Part shown: positions 1-9,061 of the stretch, in pieces
Numbering within the stretch: position 1 is the stretch's first letter
Layout of the letters: every line of letters starts with the position of its first letter
Assembly: GCA_011391745.1 (NCBI GenBank)
Contig: JAABPX010000040.1
Location: 1-35,277, forward strand
Source of the DNA: Comamonadaceae bacterium
GTDB taxonomy: Bacteria; Pseudomonadota; Gammaproteobacteria; Burkholderiales; Burkholderiaceae_C
Reading direction: 5' to 3'
Length of the DNA: 35,277 bases
Notes under the pieces: generated by a model
Seen by the model: the letters and a program-made list of their open reading frames with translations, nothing else
Told to the model about the DNA's origin: nothing
Database searches by the model: none
Made by a program: the position numbers and the translations under genes

Positions 1-1027
1 ATTCTTTCATGTTGAAGGGTGGGTTGGCCATGACGTAGTCGGCCCGCAGGTCGGGGTGCAGGTCGTTTTGCAGGGTGTCTGCGTGGCCGGGGCCAAAGTT
101 GAAGTCGATGCCGCGGATGGCCATGTTCATGGCCGCGAGCTTCCAGGTGGTGGGGTTGCTCTCTTGGCCGTACACGCTGATCTGGCCGCTGGCTTTGTTG
201 CCGGTGGCTTTGGCCGCCTTGCCGCTGTGCTGTTCGATGAAGTCTTCGCTCTGCACAAAGAAACCGCCCGAGCCCATGGCCGGGTCGTACACGCGGCCTT
301 TGAAGGGCTGCAGCATGTTGACGATGAGGCTGACGATGGACTTGGGTGTGTAGTACTGGCCGCCTTTTTTGCCTTCTGCCAGCGCGAACTGGCCCAGGAA
401 GTATTCGTAGATGTGGCCCAGGATGTCTTTGGCCTGCAGGCTGAGCGGTTCACCCCTGAATTCGGTGGCGTGAAAGTTGGTGTCCGAAAACAAAGCCATG
501 AGCTCGGCCAGTTTGTACGACTCGATTTCGGTGTTGGCAAAATTTTTGTTGAGCACGTTTTTGAGCTTGGGGTTCTCTCGCTCGATGGCTTCCATGGCGT
601 TGTCGATGAGCCAGCCGACGGTGCGCATTTTTTCGGCATCTGCCTTGCCTGGCTGGTTCCACGGCAGAGCTGAGCCGGGGGGCAACTGGGCACACGCCAA
701 CAAAAGAGGCCAGCGCGCTTCACTGGGCACCCAAAAGACGTTTTTCTCGGTGTAGTAGTCGCGCACTTCCAGCTCGGCAGCCAGGTCTTCGTCAAAAGTC
801 CCTGGGTATTCGGCCGGGTTCATGTAGTAATCATGAGCCGGGTCGGTGAACTGGGTTTTGAGTTCTTTCTGACGCTCTTCAAACGCGTCAGACACGTATT
901 TGATGAACAGCAAGCCCAGCACGATGTGCTTGTAGACGGCGGCGTCTAGGCTGGGCAGCAGTTTGTTCGCAGCGGTCCAGAGCTTGGCTTCGAGCGCATT
1001 GAAAAACTGTTGTTCGGTGGAATTCAT
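1..1027 (-). CDS. hsdM: Type I restriction-modification system methylase subunit HsdM (3' end beyond the left edge)
   Basis: Adenine-N6 DNA methyltransferase subunit of a type I restriction-modification complex. It would act with a specificity (S) and a restriction (R) subunit to methylate the recognition site. The 342 readable residues begin MNSTEQQFFNALEAKL and contain the N-terminal HsdM helical region, then the TPKSIVSLIV segment. SAM-binding motif I is DPAMGSGG at residues 248-255, and catalytic motif IV NPPF is at 335-338, just before the edge. The start is the ATG whose complement lies at 1025-1027; nothing longer is needed to complete the family N terminus. HsdM proteins are usually about 480-550 residues, so roughly a third is missing. 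Any hsdS/hsdR of the operon would lie further left. It is divergent from metH across 169 bp. Confidence 0.93.
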   Translation of the reverse strand, partial: MNSTEQQFFNALEAKLWTAANKLLPSLDAAVYKHIVLGLLFIKYVSDAFEERQKELKTQFTDPAHDYYMNPAEYPGTFDEDLAAELEVRDYYTEKNVFWVPSEARWPLLLACAQLPPGSALPWNQPGKADAEKMRTVGWLIDNAMEAIERENPKLKNVLNKNFANTEIESYKLAELMALFSDTNFHATEFRGEPLSLQAKDILGHIYEYFLGQFALAEGKKGGQYYTPKSIVSLIVNMLQPFKGRVYDPAMGSGGFFVQSEDFIEQHSGKAAKATGNKASGQISVYGQESNPTTWKLAAMNMAIRGIDFNFGPGHADTLQNDLHPDLRADYVMANPPFNMKE

Positions 1028-1080
1028 GGGGCGAGCTCAATTAGAAAATGTTGCTCTAAGAGTCTACGATGAATGAGCCG

Positions 1081-1087
1081 TTAAAAT
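1081..1087 (+). promoter_or_regulatory. Candidate -10 element for metH
   Basis: A TTAAAAT hexamer-like element lies 5-7 bases before the first base of the riboswitch fold. Transcription would therefore start at about 1092-1094, directly at the aptamer. No good -35 was found at the right spacing (the bases at 1059-1064 are a poor match), so this is a positional inference. Confidence 0.35.
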
Positions 1088-1092
1088 CCTGA

Positions 1093-1167
1093 CCTTCCCA
1101 AGGAGCGTTGCAGCTTCACCGTCCGCGTGAAGTCAGGCTTGGGGTGATTCTTTTGCAACGACGCTCA
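1093..1167 (+). promoter_or_regulatory. S-adenosylhomocysteine (SAH) riboswitch aptamer upstream of metH
   Basis: The conserved blocks of the SAH aptamer are present in order: AAGGAGCGTTGCA (1100-1112), GTCAGGCTTGGG (1132-1143) and GCAACGACGCTCA (1155-1167). Stem P1 is CCCAAG 1097-1102 with CTTGGG 1138-1143. Stem P2 is CTTCAC 1114-1119 with GTGAAG 1127-1132. The pseudoknot strand GAGCGT 1103-1108 pairs with ACGCTC 1161-1166. All three helices are perfect. The class is known to sit before ahcY, metH or metF and to raise expression when SAH, the toxic product of methylation, accumulates. Here it precedes the methionine synthase that drains homocysteine, which fits that role. Recognised from memory of the consensus; no covariance-model score was computed. 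Confidence 0.9.
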
Positions 1168-1190
1168 CCTGATTTCCCCCGCCAGGTGAG
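1164..1190 (+). promoter_or_regulatory. Expression-platform hairpin sequestering the metH ribosome-binding site
   Basis: CTCACCTG (1164-1171) is perfectly complementary to CAGGTGAG (1183-1190), giving an 8-bp hairpin with an 11-base loop. The right arm contains AGGTGAG (1184-1190), the metH Shine-Dalgarno sequence six bases before the ATG at 1197. The first three bases of the left arm (1164-1166) are also the end of the riboswitch pseudoknot strand 1161-1166. Pseudoknot and full hairpin therefore compete. With SAH bound the hairpin should be weakened and the ribosome site freed, an ON switch acting on translation. Confidence 0.75.
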
Positions 1191-1196
1191 TGCCCC

Positions 1197-3932
1197 ATGA
1201 ATGTGAATCCCGTCCCCCCCATGTTGTTGTCCGGCTTGGAGCCGCTGCGCATTGGCCCCGACAGCCTGTTTGTGAACGTGGGCGAGCGCACCAACGTGAC
1301 CGGCTCCAAGGCCTTTGCCCGCATGATCCTGAACGGCGAGTACGAGCAGGCCTTGGCCGTGGCGCGTCAGCAGGTGGAAAACGGTGCGCAAATCATCGAT
1401 GTCAACATGGACGAAGCCATGCTCGACAGCCAAGCGGCCATGGTGCGGTTCTTGAACCTGATGGCCGGTGAGCCCGACATTGCGCGTGTGCCGGTGATGG
1501 TGGACTCTTCCAAATGGTCGGTGATCGAGGCCGGTCTGCGCTGCATCCAGGGCAAGCCAATAGTCAACTCGATCAGCATGAAAGAGGGCTTGGACGAGTT
1601 CAAGCGCCAAGCCAAGCTGGTCAAGCGCTATGGGGCTGCTGCCGTGGTCATGGCCTTCGATGAAAAAGGCCAAGCCGACACGTTTGAGCGCAAGATCGAA
1701 ATTTGCGAACGCGCTTACCGCGTGCTGGTGGACGAGGTGGGCTTCCCGCCCGAGGACATCATTTTTGACCCGAACATTTTTGCCATCGCCACCGGCATTG
1801 AAGAGCACAACAACTACGCGGTGGACTTCATTAACGCCACCCGCTGGATCAAGCACAACCTGCCGGGCGCCAAGGTCTCAGGCGGTGTGTCGAATGTGAG
1901 TTTTTCATTCCGGGGCAACGACCCGGTGCGCGAGGCCATCCACACGGTGTTCCTGTACCACGCCATTCAAGCCGGCATGGACATGGGCATCGTCAACGCG
2001 GGCATGGTCGGTGTGTACGACGACCTGGAGCCCACGCTGCGCGAGCGGGTGGAAGACGTGGTGCTGAACCGCCGCGCTGATGCGGGCGAGCGCTTGATCG
2101 AAGTGGCCGACAGCGCCAAAGGCGCGGCCAAAGACGAGAGCACCAAGCTGGCCTGGCGCGGCACGGTGGACGCGCCGGTGGGCGTGGCGCAGCGCTTGAG
2201 TCATTCGCTGGTGCATGGCATCACCGACTTCATCAACGACGACACCGAAGAGGCTTACCGCGAGATTCTGGCCAAGGGCGGACGCCCCTTGCATGTGATT
2301 GAAGGCCCGCTGATGGACGGCATGAACGTGGTCGGTGACCTGTTCGGCCAGGGCAAGATGTTTTTGCCTCAGGTAGTAAAAAGCGCCCGCGTGATGAAGC
2401 AGGCCGTGGCGCATTTGCTGCCCTACATCGAAGCCGAAAAGCTCGCCCAAGAGGCGGCGGGCGAAGACGTTAAGGCCAAGGGCAAGATCGTGATCGCCAC
2501 CGTCAAGGGCGATGTGCACGACATTGGCAAAAACATCGTCACCGTGGTTTTGCAGTGCAACAACTTTGAAGTGGTGAACATGGGCGTGATGGTGCCCTGC
2601 CACGAAATTTTGGCCAAAGCCAAGGCCGAGAATGCCGACATCATTGGCCTCTCAGGCCTGATCACGCCCAGCCTGGAAGAGATGCAGTACGTGGCGGGCG
2701 AGATGGAAAAAGACCCGTACTTCCGTGAGCGCCAGATGCCGCTGCTCATTGGCGGCGCCACCTGCAGCCGCGTGCACACCGCCGTGAAGATCGCGCCCCA
2801 CTACAGTGGCCCCGTGGTCTATGTGCCCGACGCTTCGCGCAGCGTGGGCGTGGCGCAGGGTTTGTTGTCTGAGCAAGCGGCCAAGTTCATCGCCGACCTG
2901 AACACCGATTACGACAAGGTGCGCGAGCAGCACGCCAACAAAAAACAAACCCCGATGTGGACGCTGGCGCAAGCCCGCGCCAACAAGACGCCCATCGATT
3001 GGACACAAGGCGTGCCCGCCGCGCCCAAGTTCATTGGCCGCCGAGTGTTCAAGAACTACGACTTGGCCGAGATCGCGCAATACATCGACTGGGGTCCGTT
3101 TTTTCAAACGTGGGACTTGGCCGGCCCTTTCCCCGCCATCCTCGACGACGAAGTGGTGGGCGAGCAGGCCCGCAAGGTCTATGCGGACGGCCAAGCCATG
3201 TTGAAGAAAATCATCGAAGGCCGCTGGCTCACGGCCAATGCGGTGATCGGCCTGTACCCCGCCAACAGCGTGAACGACGACGACATCGCCCTGTACACCG
3301 ACGCCTCGCGCAGCCAAGTGGCCATGACGTGGCACGGCCTGCGCCAGCAAACCGAGAAGCAGGCGATTGATGGGGTCATGCGCCCCAGCCGTTGCTTGGC
3401 CGACTTTGTTGCCCCCGAAGGCGTGGCCCCCGATCACGTGGGCCTGTTCGCCGTCACGGCGGGCATCGGTGCCGACAAACGCGCCGCCGCTTTTGAAGCC
3501 GCGCACGACGACTACAGCGCCATCCTGCTCAAGTCATTGGCCGACCGACTGGCCGAAGCGCTGGCCGAGTGCTTGCACAAAAAAGTGCGCACCGACCTGT
3601 GGGGCTATGCCGCGAGCGAAGCGCTGAACAACGAAGCGCTGATTGCCGAAAAATACCAAGGCATCCGCCCCGCGCCCGGCTACCCCGCTTGCCCCGACCA
3701 CAGCGCCAAACAAGCGATGTTTGACTTGCTGCAATGCCAAGACATCGGCATGGGCCTGACCGAGAGCCTGGCCATGACGCCTGCGGCGAGCGTGAGCGGT
3801 TTTTACATCGCGCACGCGCAAGCGCAGTACTTCAACGTGGGCAAGGTGGGCGACGACCAAGTTCAAAACCTCGCCCAACGCAGCGGCGTGCAGGTCAAAG
3901 ACCTGCAGCGCTTGCTCGCGCCCAACCTGTGA
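1197..3932 (+). CDS. metH: Cobalamin-dependent methionine synthase, short form lacking the homocysteine-binding domain
   Basis: Carries the methyl-tetrahydrofolate, cobalamin and reactivation parts of B12-dependent methionine synthase in the cytoplasm. The 911 residues begin directly with the pterin-binding domain ([13 protein letters not shown], about residue 23). The B12 cap and Rossmann domain follow, with the cobalt-ligand motif DVHDIG at 439-444 (His441). The C-terminal SAM-dependent reactivation domain contains [12 protein letters not shown] near residues 825-836. Full-length MetH is about 1,230 residues; the N-terminal zinc/homocysteine domain (about 330 residues) is absent. In many Burkholderiales that domain is a separate gene, often next door, but the neighbour here is divergent hsdM. 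Translation is probably controlled by the SAH riboswitch immediately upstream. The ATG follows AGGTGAG with six-base spacing. Confidence 0.96.
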   Translation: MNVNPVPPMLLSGLEPLRIGPDSLFVNVGERTNVTGSKAFARMILNGEYEQALAVARQQVENGAQIIDVNMDEAMLDSQAAMVRFLNLMAGEPDIARVPVMVDSSKWSVIEAGLRCIQGKPIVNSISMKEGLDEFKRQAKLVKRYGAAAVVMAFDEKGQADTFERKIEICERAYRVLVDEVGFPPEDIIFDPNIFAIATGIEEHNNYAVDFINATRWIKHNLPGAKVSGGVSNVSFSFRGNDPVREAIHTVFLYHAIQAGMDMGIVNAGMVGVYDDLEPTLRERVEDVVLNRRADAGERLIEVADSAKGAAKDESTKLAWRGTVDAPVGVAQRLSHSLVHGITDFINDDTEEAYREILAKGGRPLHVIEGPLMDGMNVVGDLFGQGKMFLPQVVKSARVMKQAVAHLLPYIEAEKLAQEAAGEDVKAKGKIVIATVKGDVHDIGKNIVTVVLQCNNFEVVNMGVMVPCHEILAKAKAENADIIGLSGLITPSLEEMQYVAGEMEKDPYFRERQMPLLIGGATCSRVHTAVKIAPHYSGPVVYVPDASRSVGVAQGLLSEQAAKFIADLNTDYDKVREQHANKKQTPMWTLAQARANKTPIDWTQGVPAAPKFIGRRVFKNYDLAEIAQYIDWGPFFQTWDLAGPFPAILDDEVVGEQARKVYADGQAMLKKIIEGRWLTANAVIGLYPANSVNDDDIALYTDASRSQVAMTWHGLRQQTEKQAIDGVMRPSRCLADFVAPEGVAPDHVGLFAVTAGIGADKRAAAFEAAHDDYSAILLKSLADRLAEALAECLHKKVRTDLWGYAASEALNNEALIAEKYQGIRPAPGYPACPDHSAKQAMFDLLQCQDIGMGLTESLAMTPAASVSGFYIAHAQAQYFNVGKVGDDQVQNLAQRSGVQVKDLQRLLAPNL

Positions 3933-4026
3933 GGGCGCTTGGTCAGGGATTGATAGGCGCAGTGAGCCGTTGACCACAGCGGTGAAGCCACAACTACAAT
4001 CCAAATCTTTAAAGTTTCTTCAACCC

Positions 4027-4575
4027 ATGACCATGCAAAAAACCATCTCTCTCCTAGGCTTGTGCTTGGCCGTCACGACGGTTCAAGCGTCCGATTTGTC
4101 CATCGCTTTGAGCGACAAAACCGTTTCGCTCGACTATGTGGGGGCCACACAAAACGGCACTTTGCAAATGAACATGGGGGGTTTGCACCACAGCGACAAC
4201 GGCGACATGGCTTCGCTGGGCGTTCAAGTGTCTCAAAGCGTGAACCCCCAAGTGCAAGCCTCGGTGGGCTTTAAGGGGGTTGGTCTGTTCAACGACCACA
4301 AAAACTCGGCGGTCATTGCCTTGGGCGGGTCGGTCAACGCGGCGCTGCCCATGGTGCCCAAACTCTATTTGGGTGCCCATGCGTGGTACGCGCCCAGCGT
4401 GGTGAGCTTCAACCAAGTCAAGAATTTCCGCGACGTGGGGGCTCAACTGAGTTATCGCTTGCTGGACAACGCCGCGCTGTTTGTGGGGTATCGGTATGTT
4501 CAAGTCAATTACGACAAGCAAGTGAACATGAAGTTGTTTAAGGGCACACAGGCCGGCATCCAATTGACGTTCTGA
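4027..4575 (+). CDS. Probable YfaZ-like outer-membrane beta-barrel protein
   Basis: A 182-residue exported protein of unclear function. A signal peptide is evident: MTMQK, a hydrophobic stretch through about residue 19, and likely cleavage after VQA (residue 21). The mature part alternates polar and hydrophobic residues in short strands, with motifs such as [15 protein letters not shown], and ends in QLTF with a terminal Phe as expected of a Bam-assembled barrel. The pattern resembles YfaZ-family outer-membrane proteins. I chose the ATG at 4027 (another in-frame ATG is at 4033). A TTG at 3970 would add 19 residues ahead of the signal peptide and is less likely. A TACAAT element near 3991 could serve as a -10. 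Family assignment is by resemblance only. Confidence 0.7.
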   Translation: MTMQKTISLLGLCLAVTTVQASDLSIALSDKTVSLDYVGATQNGTLQMNMGGLHHSDNGDMASLGVQVSQSVNPQVQASVGFKGVGLFNDHKNSAVIALGGSVNAALPMVPKLYLGAHAWYAPSVVSFNQVKNFRDVGAQLSYRLLDNAALFVGYRYVQVNYDKQVNMKLFKGTQAGIQLTF

Positions 4576-4600
4576 CCGCTCAGCCGCGGGTCAACCAGGC

Positions 4601-5023
4601 ATGCAAACGCGCCCACCGCTCAGCCCCCGCATCGACCCCGACGAGGTTGAGTTCACCGCCATCCGCGCCCAAGGCGCGGGCGGGCAAAACGTCAACAAGG
4701 TGTCCAACGCGGTGCACCTGCGCTTTGTTGTGGGCGCATCTTCTTTGCCCGAGGCGGTGCGCGAGCGCTTGCTGGCCTTGAGCGATCACCGCATCACCAC
4801 CGAGGGCGTGGTGGTCATCAAAGCCCAAAACAGCCGCAGTCTGGAGACCAACAAAGCCGCCGCGCTGGCGCGGTTGCAGGCCATGGTGGACGGTGTGGCC
4901 ACCTTGCCCAAGGCCCGAAAAGCCACGCGCCCAACCCGCGCCGCGCAGCAACGCCGTTTGGCGGGCAAAGCCAACCGTTCGCAAATCAAGCAGACTCGGG
5001 GGCGGGTCGGCGGGGCCGATTGA
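4601..5023 (+). CDS. arfB: Alternative ribosome-rescue peptidyl-tRNA hydrolase ArfB (YaeJ)
   Basis: Releases the nascent peptide from ribosomes stalled without a stop codon, as a tmRNA-independent backup. The 140 residues match the family length. A single RF1-type catalytic domain carries the GGQ loop at residues 27-29 ([11 protein letters not shown]), followed by NAVHLRF. The C-terminal tail is rich in Lys and Arg ([21 protein letters not shown]), the part that in ArfB enters the empty mRNA channel. It lies 25 bp after the outer-membrane protein gene. The short length, and the domain being present without the decoding domains of RF1/RF2, separates it from prfA/prfB. Confidence 0.93.
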   Translation: MQTRPPLSPRIDPDEVEFTAIRAQGAGGQNVNKVSNAVHLRFVVGASSLPEAVRERLLALSDHRITTEGVVVIKAQNSRSLETNKAAALARLQAMVDGVATLPKARKATRPTRAAQQRRLAGKANRSQIKQTRGRVGGAD

Positions 5024-5028
5024 GGGTT

Positions 5029-5038
5029 AAACGCGTTT
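5029..5038. repeat. 10-bp perfect palindrome between arfB and the ABC importer operon
   Basis: AAACGCGTTT lies 6 bp after the arfB stop and about 90 bp before the solute-binding protein gene. It could be an operator or a chance palindrome. The rest of the 5024-5125 gap shows no convincing promoter or terminator. Confidence 0.25.
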
Positions 5039-5125
5039 GTCATCAAGCGTTCACACGCACGCCGTACGCTGGGCGGTGCTGAGTTTGATCACCAGTAACA
5101 CCGTTCAACCACAAAGCGAGTTCCC

Positions 5126-6193
5126 ATGAAAATTCCCATGTCCAAGATGGTCCTGGCCACGTTGATGCTGGCTGCTGGCGTTGCGCAAGCGCAAGACAAC
5201 AAAACCCTGCGCCTGTTGACCTGGGGCGGCTACGCACCCAAAGACGTAGTCGAGCAGTTCACCAAAGAAACCGGCATCAAGGTCGAGGTGACCAACTCGA
5301 ACAACGAGGAAATGATTTCCAAGCTACGCGCTACCGCTGGCGCTGGCTTTGACTTGGCCCAGCCAAGCCAAGACCGCATCACCGGCCCGCAGGCTGAGTT
5401 CAAGATTTACAAGCCGCTCGATTTGTCCAAAATCAAGACCGATTTGTTTATCCCTTCGATGCTGGACGCCACCAAGAAAAACACCACGGCTGGGGGCGCG
5501 GTCTACGGCTTGCCGCACATCTGGGGCACCGATGGCTTGGTGGTCAACACCAAAACATCCAAAGCCACCGACTACGCCGACCTGTGCGCCGCCGAGAATG
5601 CTGGCAAGGTCAGCATGCGCCTGAAGCGCCCCACGTTGATTGCCATGGCTTTTGCCTCCGGCAAAGACCCGTTTGCGCTCTACAACAACCCCAAGGCCTA
5701 CGGCGCGTTGATGGACGACATGGGCAAAAAGCTCATCGAGTGCAAAAAGAACGTCAAGTTTTTCTGGGACGGCAAAGACCAGCTGCTGGCTGGCATCCGT
5801 TCGGGGGAGTTAACCACCGCCATGATGTGGGACACCGGCGGTTGGGAACTCAACAAGACTAACCCCGACGTGAAGTTTATCGCTCCCAAATCCGGTGCAC
5901 TGGGCTGGGTGGACACTTTCGCCATTCCCGCTAAGGGCCGCAACGACGCCGCGGCCTACGCCTGGATCAACTTTGTGATGAAGCCCGAGATTGCAGCCAA
6001 GGTCGCGTCTTCGGCTGGCAACTTCACCGCCAGCAAAGGCGCTGATCAGATGATGGACCCGGTGCTGAAAAAACAGTTTGCCGACAGTTTCCCTGAGGCC
6101 GCACTGAAAAACATCAAGTGGTACCCCGCTGTGCCCGCTGGCCTAGAAGACCTCGAAGGTCGTGTTCTAGACCGCATCAAGGCGGCCAAATAA
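5126..6193 (+). CDS. Periplasmic solute-binding protein of a polyamine-type ABC importer
   Basis: Captures substrate in the periplasm for the membrane complex encoded by the next three genes. The 355-residue precursor has a classical signal peptide (MKIPMSK, then a hydrophobic core) with likely cleavage after AQA at residue 22. The mature protein starts TLRLLTWGGYAPKDVVEQF, typical of the PotD/PotF branch of family 1 binding proteins. It retains GLPHIWGTDGLVVNT and MMWDTGGWELN segments. The order binding protein, ATPase, permease, permease matches E. coli potFGHI rather than potABCD. Putrescine or spermidine is the default guess, but this branch also includes binders of other amines and amino-acid derivatives, so the substrate is not proven. 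It is the first gene of the operon. Confidence 0.88.
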   Translation: MKIPMSKMVLATLMLAAGVAQAQDNKTLRLLTWGGYAPKDVVEQFTKETGIKVEVTNSNNEEMISKLRATAGAGFDLAQPSQDRITGPQAEFKIYKPLDLSKIKTDLFIPSMLDATKKNTTAGGAVYGLPHIWGTDGLVVNTKTSKATDYADLCAAENAGKVSMRLKRPTLIAMAFASGKDPFALYNNPKAYGALMDDMGKKLIECKKNVKFFWDGKDQLLAGIRSGELTTAMMWDTGGWELNKTNPDVKFIAPKSGALGWVDTFAIPAKGRNDAAAYAWINFVMKPEIAAKVASSAGNFTASKGADQMMDPVLKKQFADSFPEAALKNIKWYPAVPAGLEDLEGRVLDRIKAAK

Positions 6194-6196
6194 ACC

Positions 6197-7309
6197 GTGG
6201 CATTGGCTACGGATCCTGCCCGTCCACCTGACTTGGTCATCCGCGCCGTCAGCAAACGCTATGGGGCGTTTGCAGCGGTGGACGACCTGAGTTTTGAGGT
6301 GCAGCGGGGTTCGTTTTTTTCGATCCTCGGCCCATCGGGCTGCGGCAAAACCACCTTGCTGCGCATGGTGGCAGGGTTTGTGGCGCCTGATGGTGGCGAC
6401 ATCGTCATCAAGGGCGATTCCATGCACGGCGTGGCGCCCAACCGGCGGTCGGTGAACATGGTGTTTCAGCACTTGGCGCTGTTCCCGATGATGAGCGTGG
6501 GCGAAAACATCGCCTACGGGCTGGAGCGGCGTGGCGTGAAAGCCGCCACCGCCAAAGCCAGGGTGACCGACATGCTGCAGCGCGTGGGCCTGCCGGGCAG
6601 TCAGGACAAGCGCATCGACCAACTCTCGGGCGGACAAAAGCAGCGCGTGGCGATTGCTCGCTCGCTGGTGCTGGAGCCCACACTGCTGTTGCTGGACGAG
6701 CCGCTGGGCGCGCTCGACCTCAAGCTGCGCGAGCACATGAAGGTGGAACTCAAACAGCTGCAAGCCGAGGTGGGCACCACCTTTGTCTACATCACACACG
6801 ACCAGAGCGAAGCCTTGGTGATGTCGGATCAGGTGGCGGTGATGAACCACGGCCGTTTTGAACAAATGGGCACGCCGCAGGCGCTGTATTACCAACCGCA
6901 GACCGCGTTTGTGGCCGGCTTTGTGGGCAACAACAACCGCTTTGAGGGCACGATTGAATCGGTCCAAGGCGAACAGGTGTTGCTGCGCACGGCCAGTGGT
7001 TTGGGCATGTGGGCGCAGCGCATGGGCACCTTGGATGTGGGGCAGGCAGCCAGCCTGTTCATCCGGCCCGAAGCCATTGAGATTGCCCGCACCCCTGCTG
7101 AGCTGCCGGCTGGCGCGCCGGCCTGGAGCGCAGCGGTGCACAGCGTGTTGTTTGACGGCGGCAATTCGACCGTCAAGGTGCAGGAAAGCACCAGCCGCAC
7201 CGCCCTGAGCATTGCGCTGCCGCTCACCGGCCGCTTGGCCGATTTGAGGGTGGGCGAGACGGTGCACTTCGCTTACCAACCCGCCCAAGCCTGGTGTTTC
7301 AAGGCCTGA
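6197..7309 (+). CDS. ABC importer ATP-binding protein (PotG/PotA-like)
   Basis: Hydrolyses ATP to drive the importer encoded by the flanking genes. The 370 residues include Walker A GPSGCGKTT from residue 45, signature LSGGQKQRVAIARSL, Walker B LLLLDEPLGALD and the H-loop YITHDQSEAL. A C-terminal TOBE-type regulatory region follows (FIRPEAIEI onward). Length and layout match PotA/PotG. The start is a GTG three bases after the binding-protein stop, giving tight coupling. A downstream ATG would cut into the first strand of the nucleotide-binding domain. Confidence 0.94.
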   Translation: MALATDPARPPDLVIRAVSKRYGAFAAVDDLSFEVQRGSFFSILGPSGCGKTTLLRMVAGFVAPDGGDIVIKGDSMHGVAPNRRSVNMVFQHLALFPMMSVGENIAYGLERRGVKAATAKARVTDMLQRVGLPGSQDKRIDQLSGGQKQRVAIARSLVLEPTLLLLDEPLGALDLKLREHMKVELKQLQAEVGTTFVYITHDQSEALVMSDQVAVMNHGRFEQMGTPQALYYQPQTAFVAGFVGNNNRFEGTIESVQGEQVLLRTASGLGMWAQRMGTLDVGQAASLFIRPEAIEIARTPAELPAGAPAWSAAVHSVLFDGGNSTVKVQESTSRTALSIALPLTGRLADLRVGETVHFAYQPAQAWCFKA

Positions 7310-7313
7310 TGCC

Positions 7314-8183
7314 ATGAGCGCCGTGGCCACTCACCGCCGCTGGATGCTGGCTTTTTTGCTGGCGCCGGCACTGCTGTGGTTGGTGGGCTTGGTGGTGTTG
7401 CCGCATGTGGAGTTGCTGGTGCTGTCGCTGCAGGCGCGGGTGGGGCCGGGCGAATACGCTTTCAGTGCCGACCAGTACCGCACCTTTGTGGACGAGCCGC
7501 TGTACTGGAACACCTTTGTACGCACGGCGGTGATATCGGTGTTGGCCACGGTGCTGACGCTGCTGATGGCGTTTCCGGTTGCGTGGACCATCGCCAAGGT
7601 GGCGCGCGGGCGGCTCAAGATGGCGCTGCTGGTGCTGTGCCTGCTGCCGTTTTGGGTGAGCGAGATGGTGCGCACCCTGGGCTGGCTGATTTTGTTGCGC
7701 GAAACCGGTGTGGTCTCGGGCCTGTTGCAGGCGGTGGGGCTGGCGGATCAGCCGGTGGAGCTGCTGTACCACGACGCCACCATTTTGGTGGGCCTGGTCT
7801 ATGCCTCGTTGCTGTTCATGGTGATTCCGCTGGTCAACAGCCTAGAGACCCTGGACGACAGTCTGATTGAAGCCGCTTACGACCTGGGCGGCAGCACCAC
7901 CAACATCGTGCGCCGCATTGTCATTCCGCACGCGGCGCCTGGCATTGCCGCTGGCTGCATCGTGGTGTTCATGTTGTGCTTGGGGAATTACCTCACGCCC
8001 ACGCTGCTGGGCGGCAAAAATTCGTTGTGGTTCACTGAGCAGATTTATACCCAGTTCATCACCCGCTTCAACTGGAACCAAGGCGCAGCGTTTGGTTTCC
8101 TGCTGCTCTTTCTCTCCAGCCTGATGGTTTGGGCAGGTCTGCGGCTCACAGGGCAGCGCTTTGGCGCGGTGATGAAGACATGA
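7314..8183 (+). CDS. ABC importer permease, first subunit (PotH/PotB-like)
   Basis: One of two integral-membrane subunits forming the translocation channel. The 289 residues show about six hydrophobic helices, starting with WMLAFLLAPALLWLVGLVVL. The cytoplasmic EAA loop (EAAYDLGGSTTNIVRRIVIPHAAPG), which docks onto the ATPase, is present. The start ATG is four bases after the ATPase stop. Its TGA overlaps the ATG of the next permease. Confidence 0.92.
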   Translation: MSAVATHRRWMLAFLLAPALLWLVGLVVLPHVELLVLSLQARVGPGEYAFSADQYRTFVDEPLYWNTFVRTAVISVLATVLTLLMAFPVAWTIAKVARGRLKMALLVLCLLPFWVSEMVRTLGWLILLRETGVVSGLLQAVGLADQPVELLYHDATILVGLVYASLLFMVIPLVNSLETLDDSLIEAAYDLGGSTTNIVRRIVIPHAAPGIAAGCIVVFMLCLGNYLTPTLLGGKNSLWFTEQIYTQFITRFNWNQGAAFGFLLLFLSSLMVWAGLRLTGQRFGAVMKT

Positions 8184-9061
8184 TTCCGTCGCTGCCTCGC
8201 CCAGCCATCCAGCGCTTTGGCTTGAGCGCTTTCGCGGGCGCATTTTTTATTTTTCTGTTTGTGCCGCTGTTGGTGGTGGCGGTGTTTGCCTTCAACAATG
8301 CAGACTACCCCACGCCACCTTGGATGGGTTTCACGCTCGACTGGTTCACCGCGAACAACGACACACGCACCGGTTTGTTGTTTGATACCGAGTTGCTTAA
8401 AGCCATTGGCGTGAGTGCATGGGTGGCGCTGTGGGTCACCGTGCTGTCGGTGGGCGTGGGCACTTGCAACGCGTTCTTGCTGGAGCGCTTTGAGTTCCCC
8501 GGCAAACATACCATTGCGCTGCTGGCCATGTTGCCGCTGGTGATTCCGGGCGTGATCCTGGGCATCTCCATCCTCGCGTTTGCCAGCCGCATCGCCAACT
8601 TTGCCGACGAAACCTGGGGCCTGGAGCTGCACTTTCTTCGGCCCGGCCTACCGCTGGTGATCCTGGGGCAGTTTTGTTACATCGTGACCATCGCCACGCT
8701 GACCATCTCGGCCAGCCTGCGGCGCTTTGACCGCACGCTCGAAGAAGCTGCATTGAACCTCGGCGCCAGCCGCATCGCGGTACTGAGGACCATCACCTTG
8801 CCCTACCTGCGGCCAAGCATGATCGGTGCGGCCGCCATGGCGTTTTTGATGTCGTTCGAGAACTTCAACACTACCCTCATGCTGGTGGGCTCGGACTCGC
8901 CGCTCACGGTGCTGATGTACAGCCGCATGCGTGAGGGCGCCACGCCAGTGCTCAACGCGATCAGCCTGTTTTTGATGATGGCTTCGGCCTTGTTGGCGCT
9001 GTTGCTGCTGTGGCGCAGTATTCCCGCAGAGGCCGAACAGCCTGAGTGTGTAAAGCGTTAA
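8180..9061 (+). CDS. ABC importer permease, second subunit (PotI/PotC-like)
   Basis: Second channel subunit of the importer, 293 residues. It begins MIPSLPRPAIQRFG and has a first membrane helix FFIFLFVPLLVVAVFAFN, then the PotC-type segment ending near WFTAN. An EAA loop (EEAALNLGASRIAVLRTITLPYLRP) lies in the second half. The start ATG shares the ATGA overlap (8180-8183) with the upstream permease stop, the mark of translational coupling. The stop TAA overlaps the stop of the convergent Nudix gene in the four bases TTAA (9058-9061), so no terminator fits between them. Confidence 0.92.
   Translation: MIPSLPRPAIQRFGLSAFAGAFFIFLFVPLLVVAVFAFNNADYPTPPWMGFTLDWFTANNDTRTGLLFDTELLKAIGVSAWVALWVTVLSVGVGTCNAFLLERFEFPGKHTIALLAMLPLVIPGVILGISILAFASRIANFADETWGLELHFLRPGLPLVILGQFCYIVTIATLTISASLRRFDRTLEEAALNLGASRIAVLRTITLPYLRPSMIGAAAMAFLMSFENFNTTLMLVGSDSPLTVLMYSRMREGATPVLNAISLFLMMASALLALLLLWRSIPAEAEQPECVKR

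Noticed and set aside
4573..4593. Hairpin TGACC...GGTCA after the outer-membrane protein gene
   Set aside because: The stem is short and bulged, with no T tract, so a terminator call is not supported.
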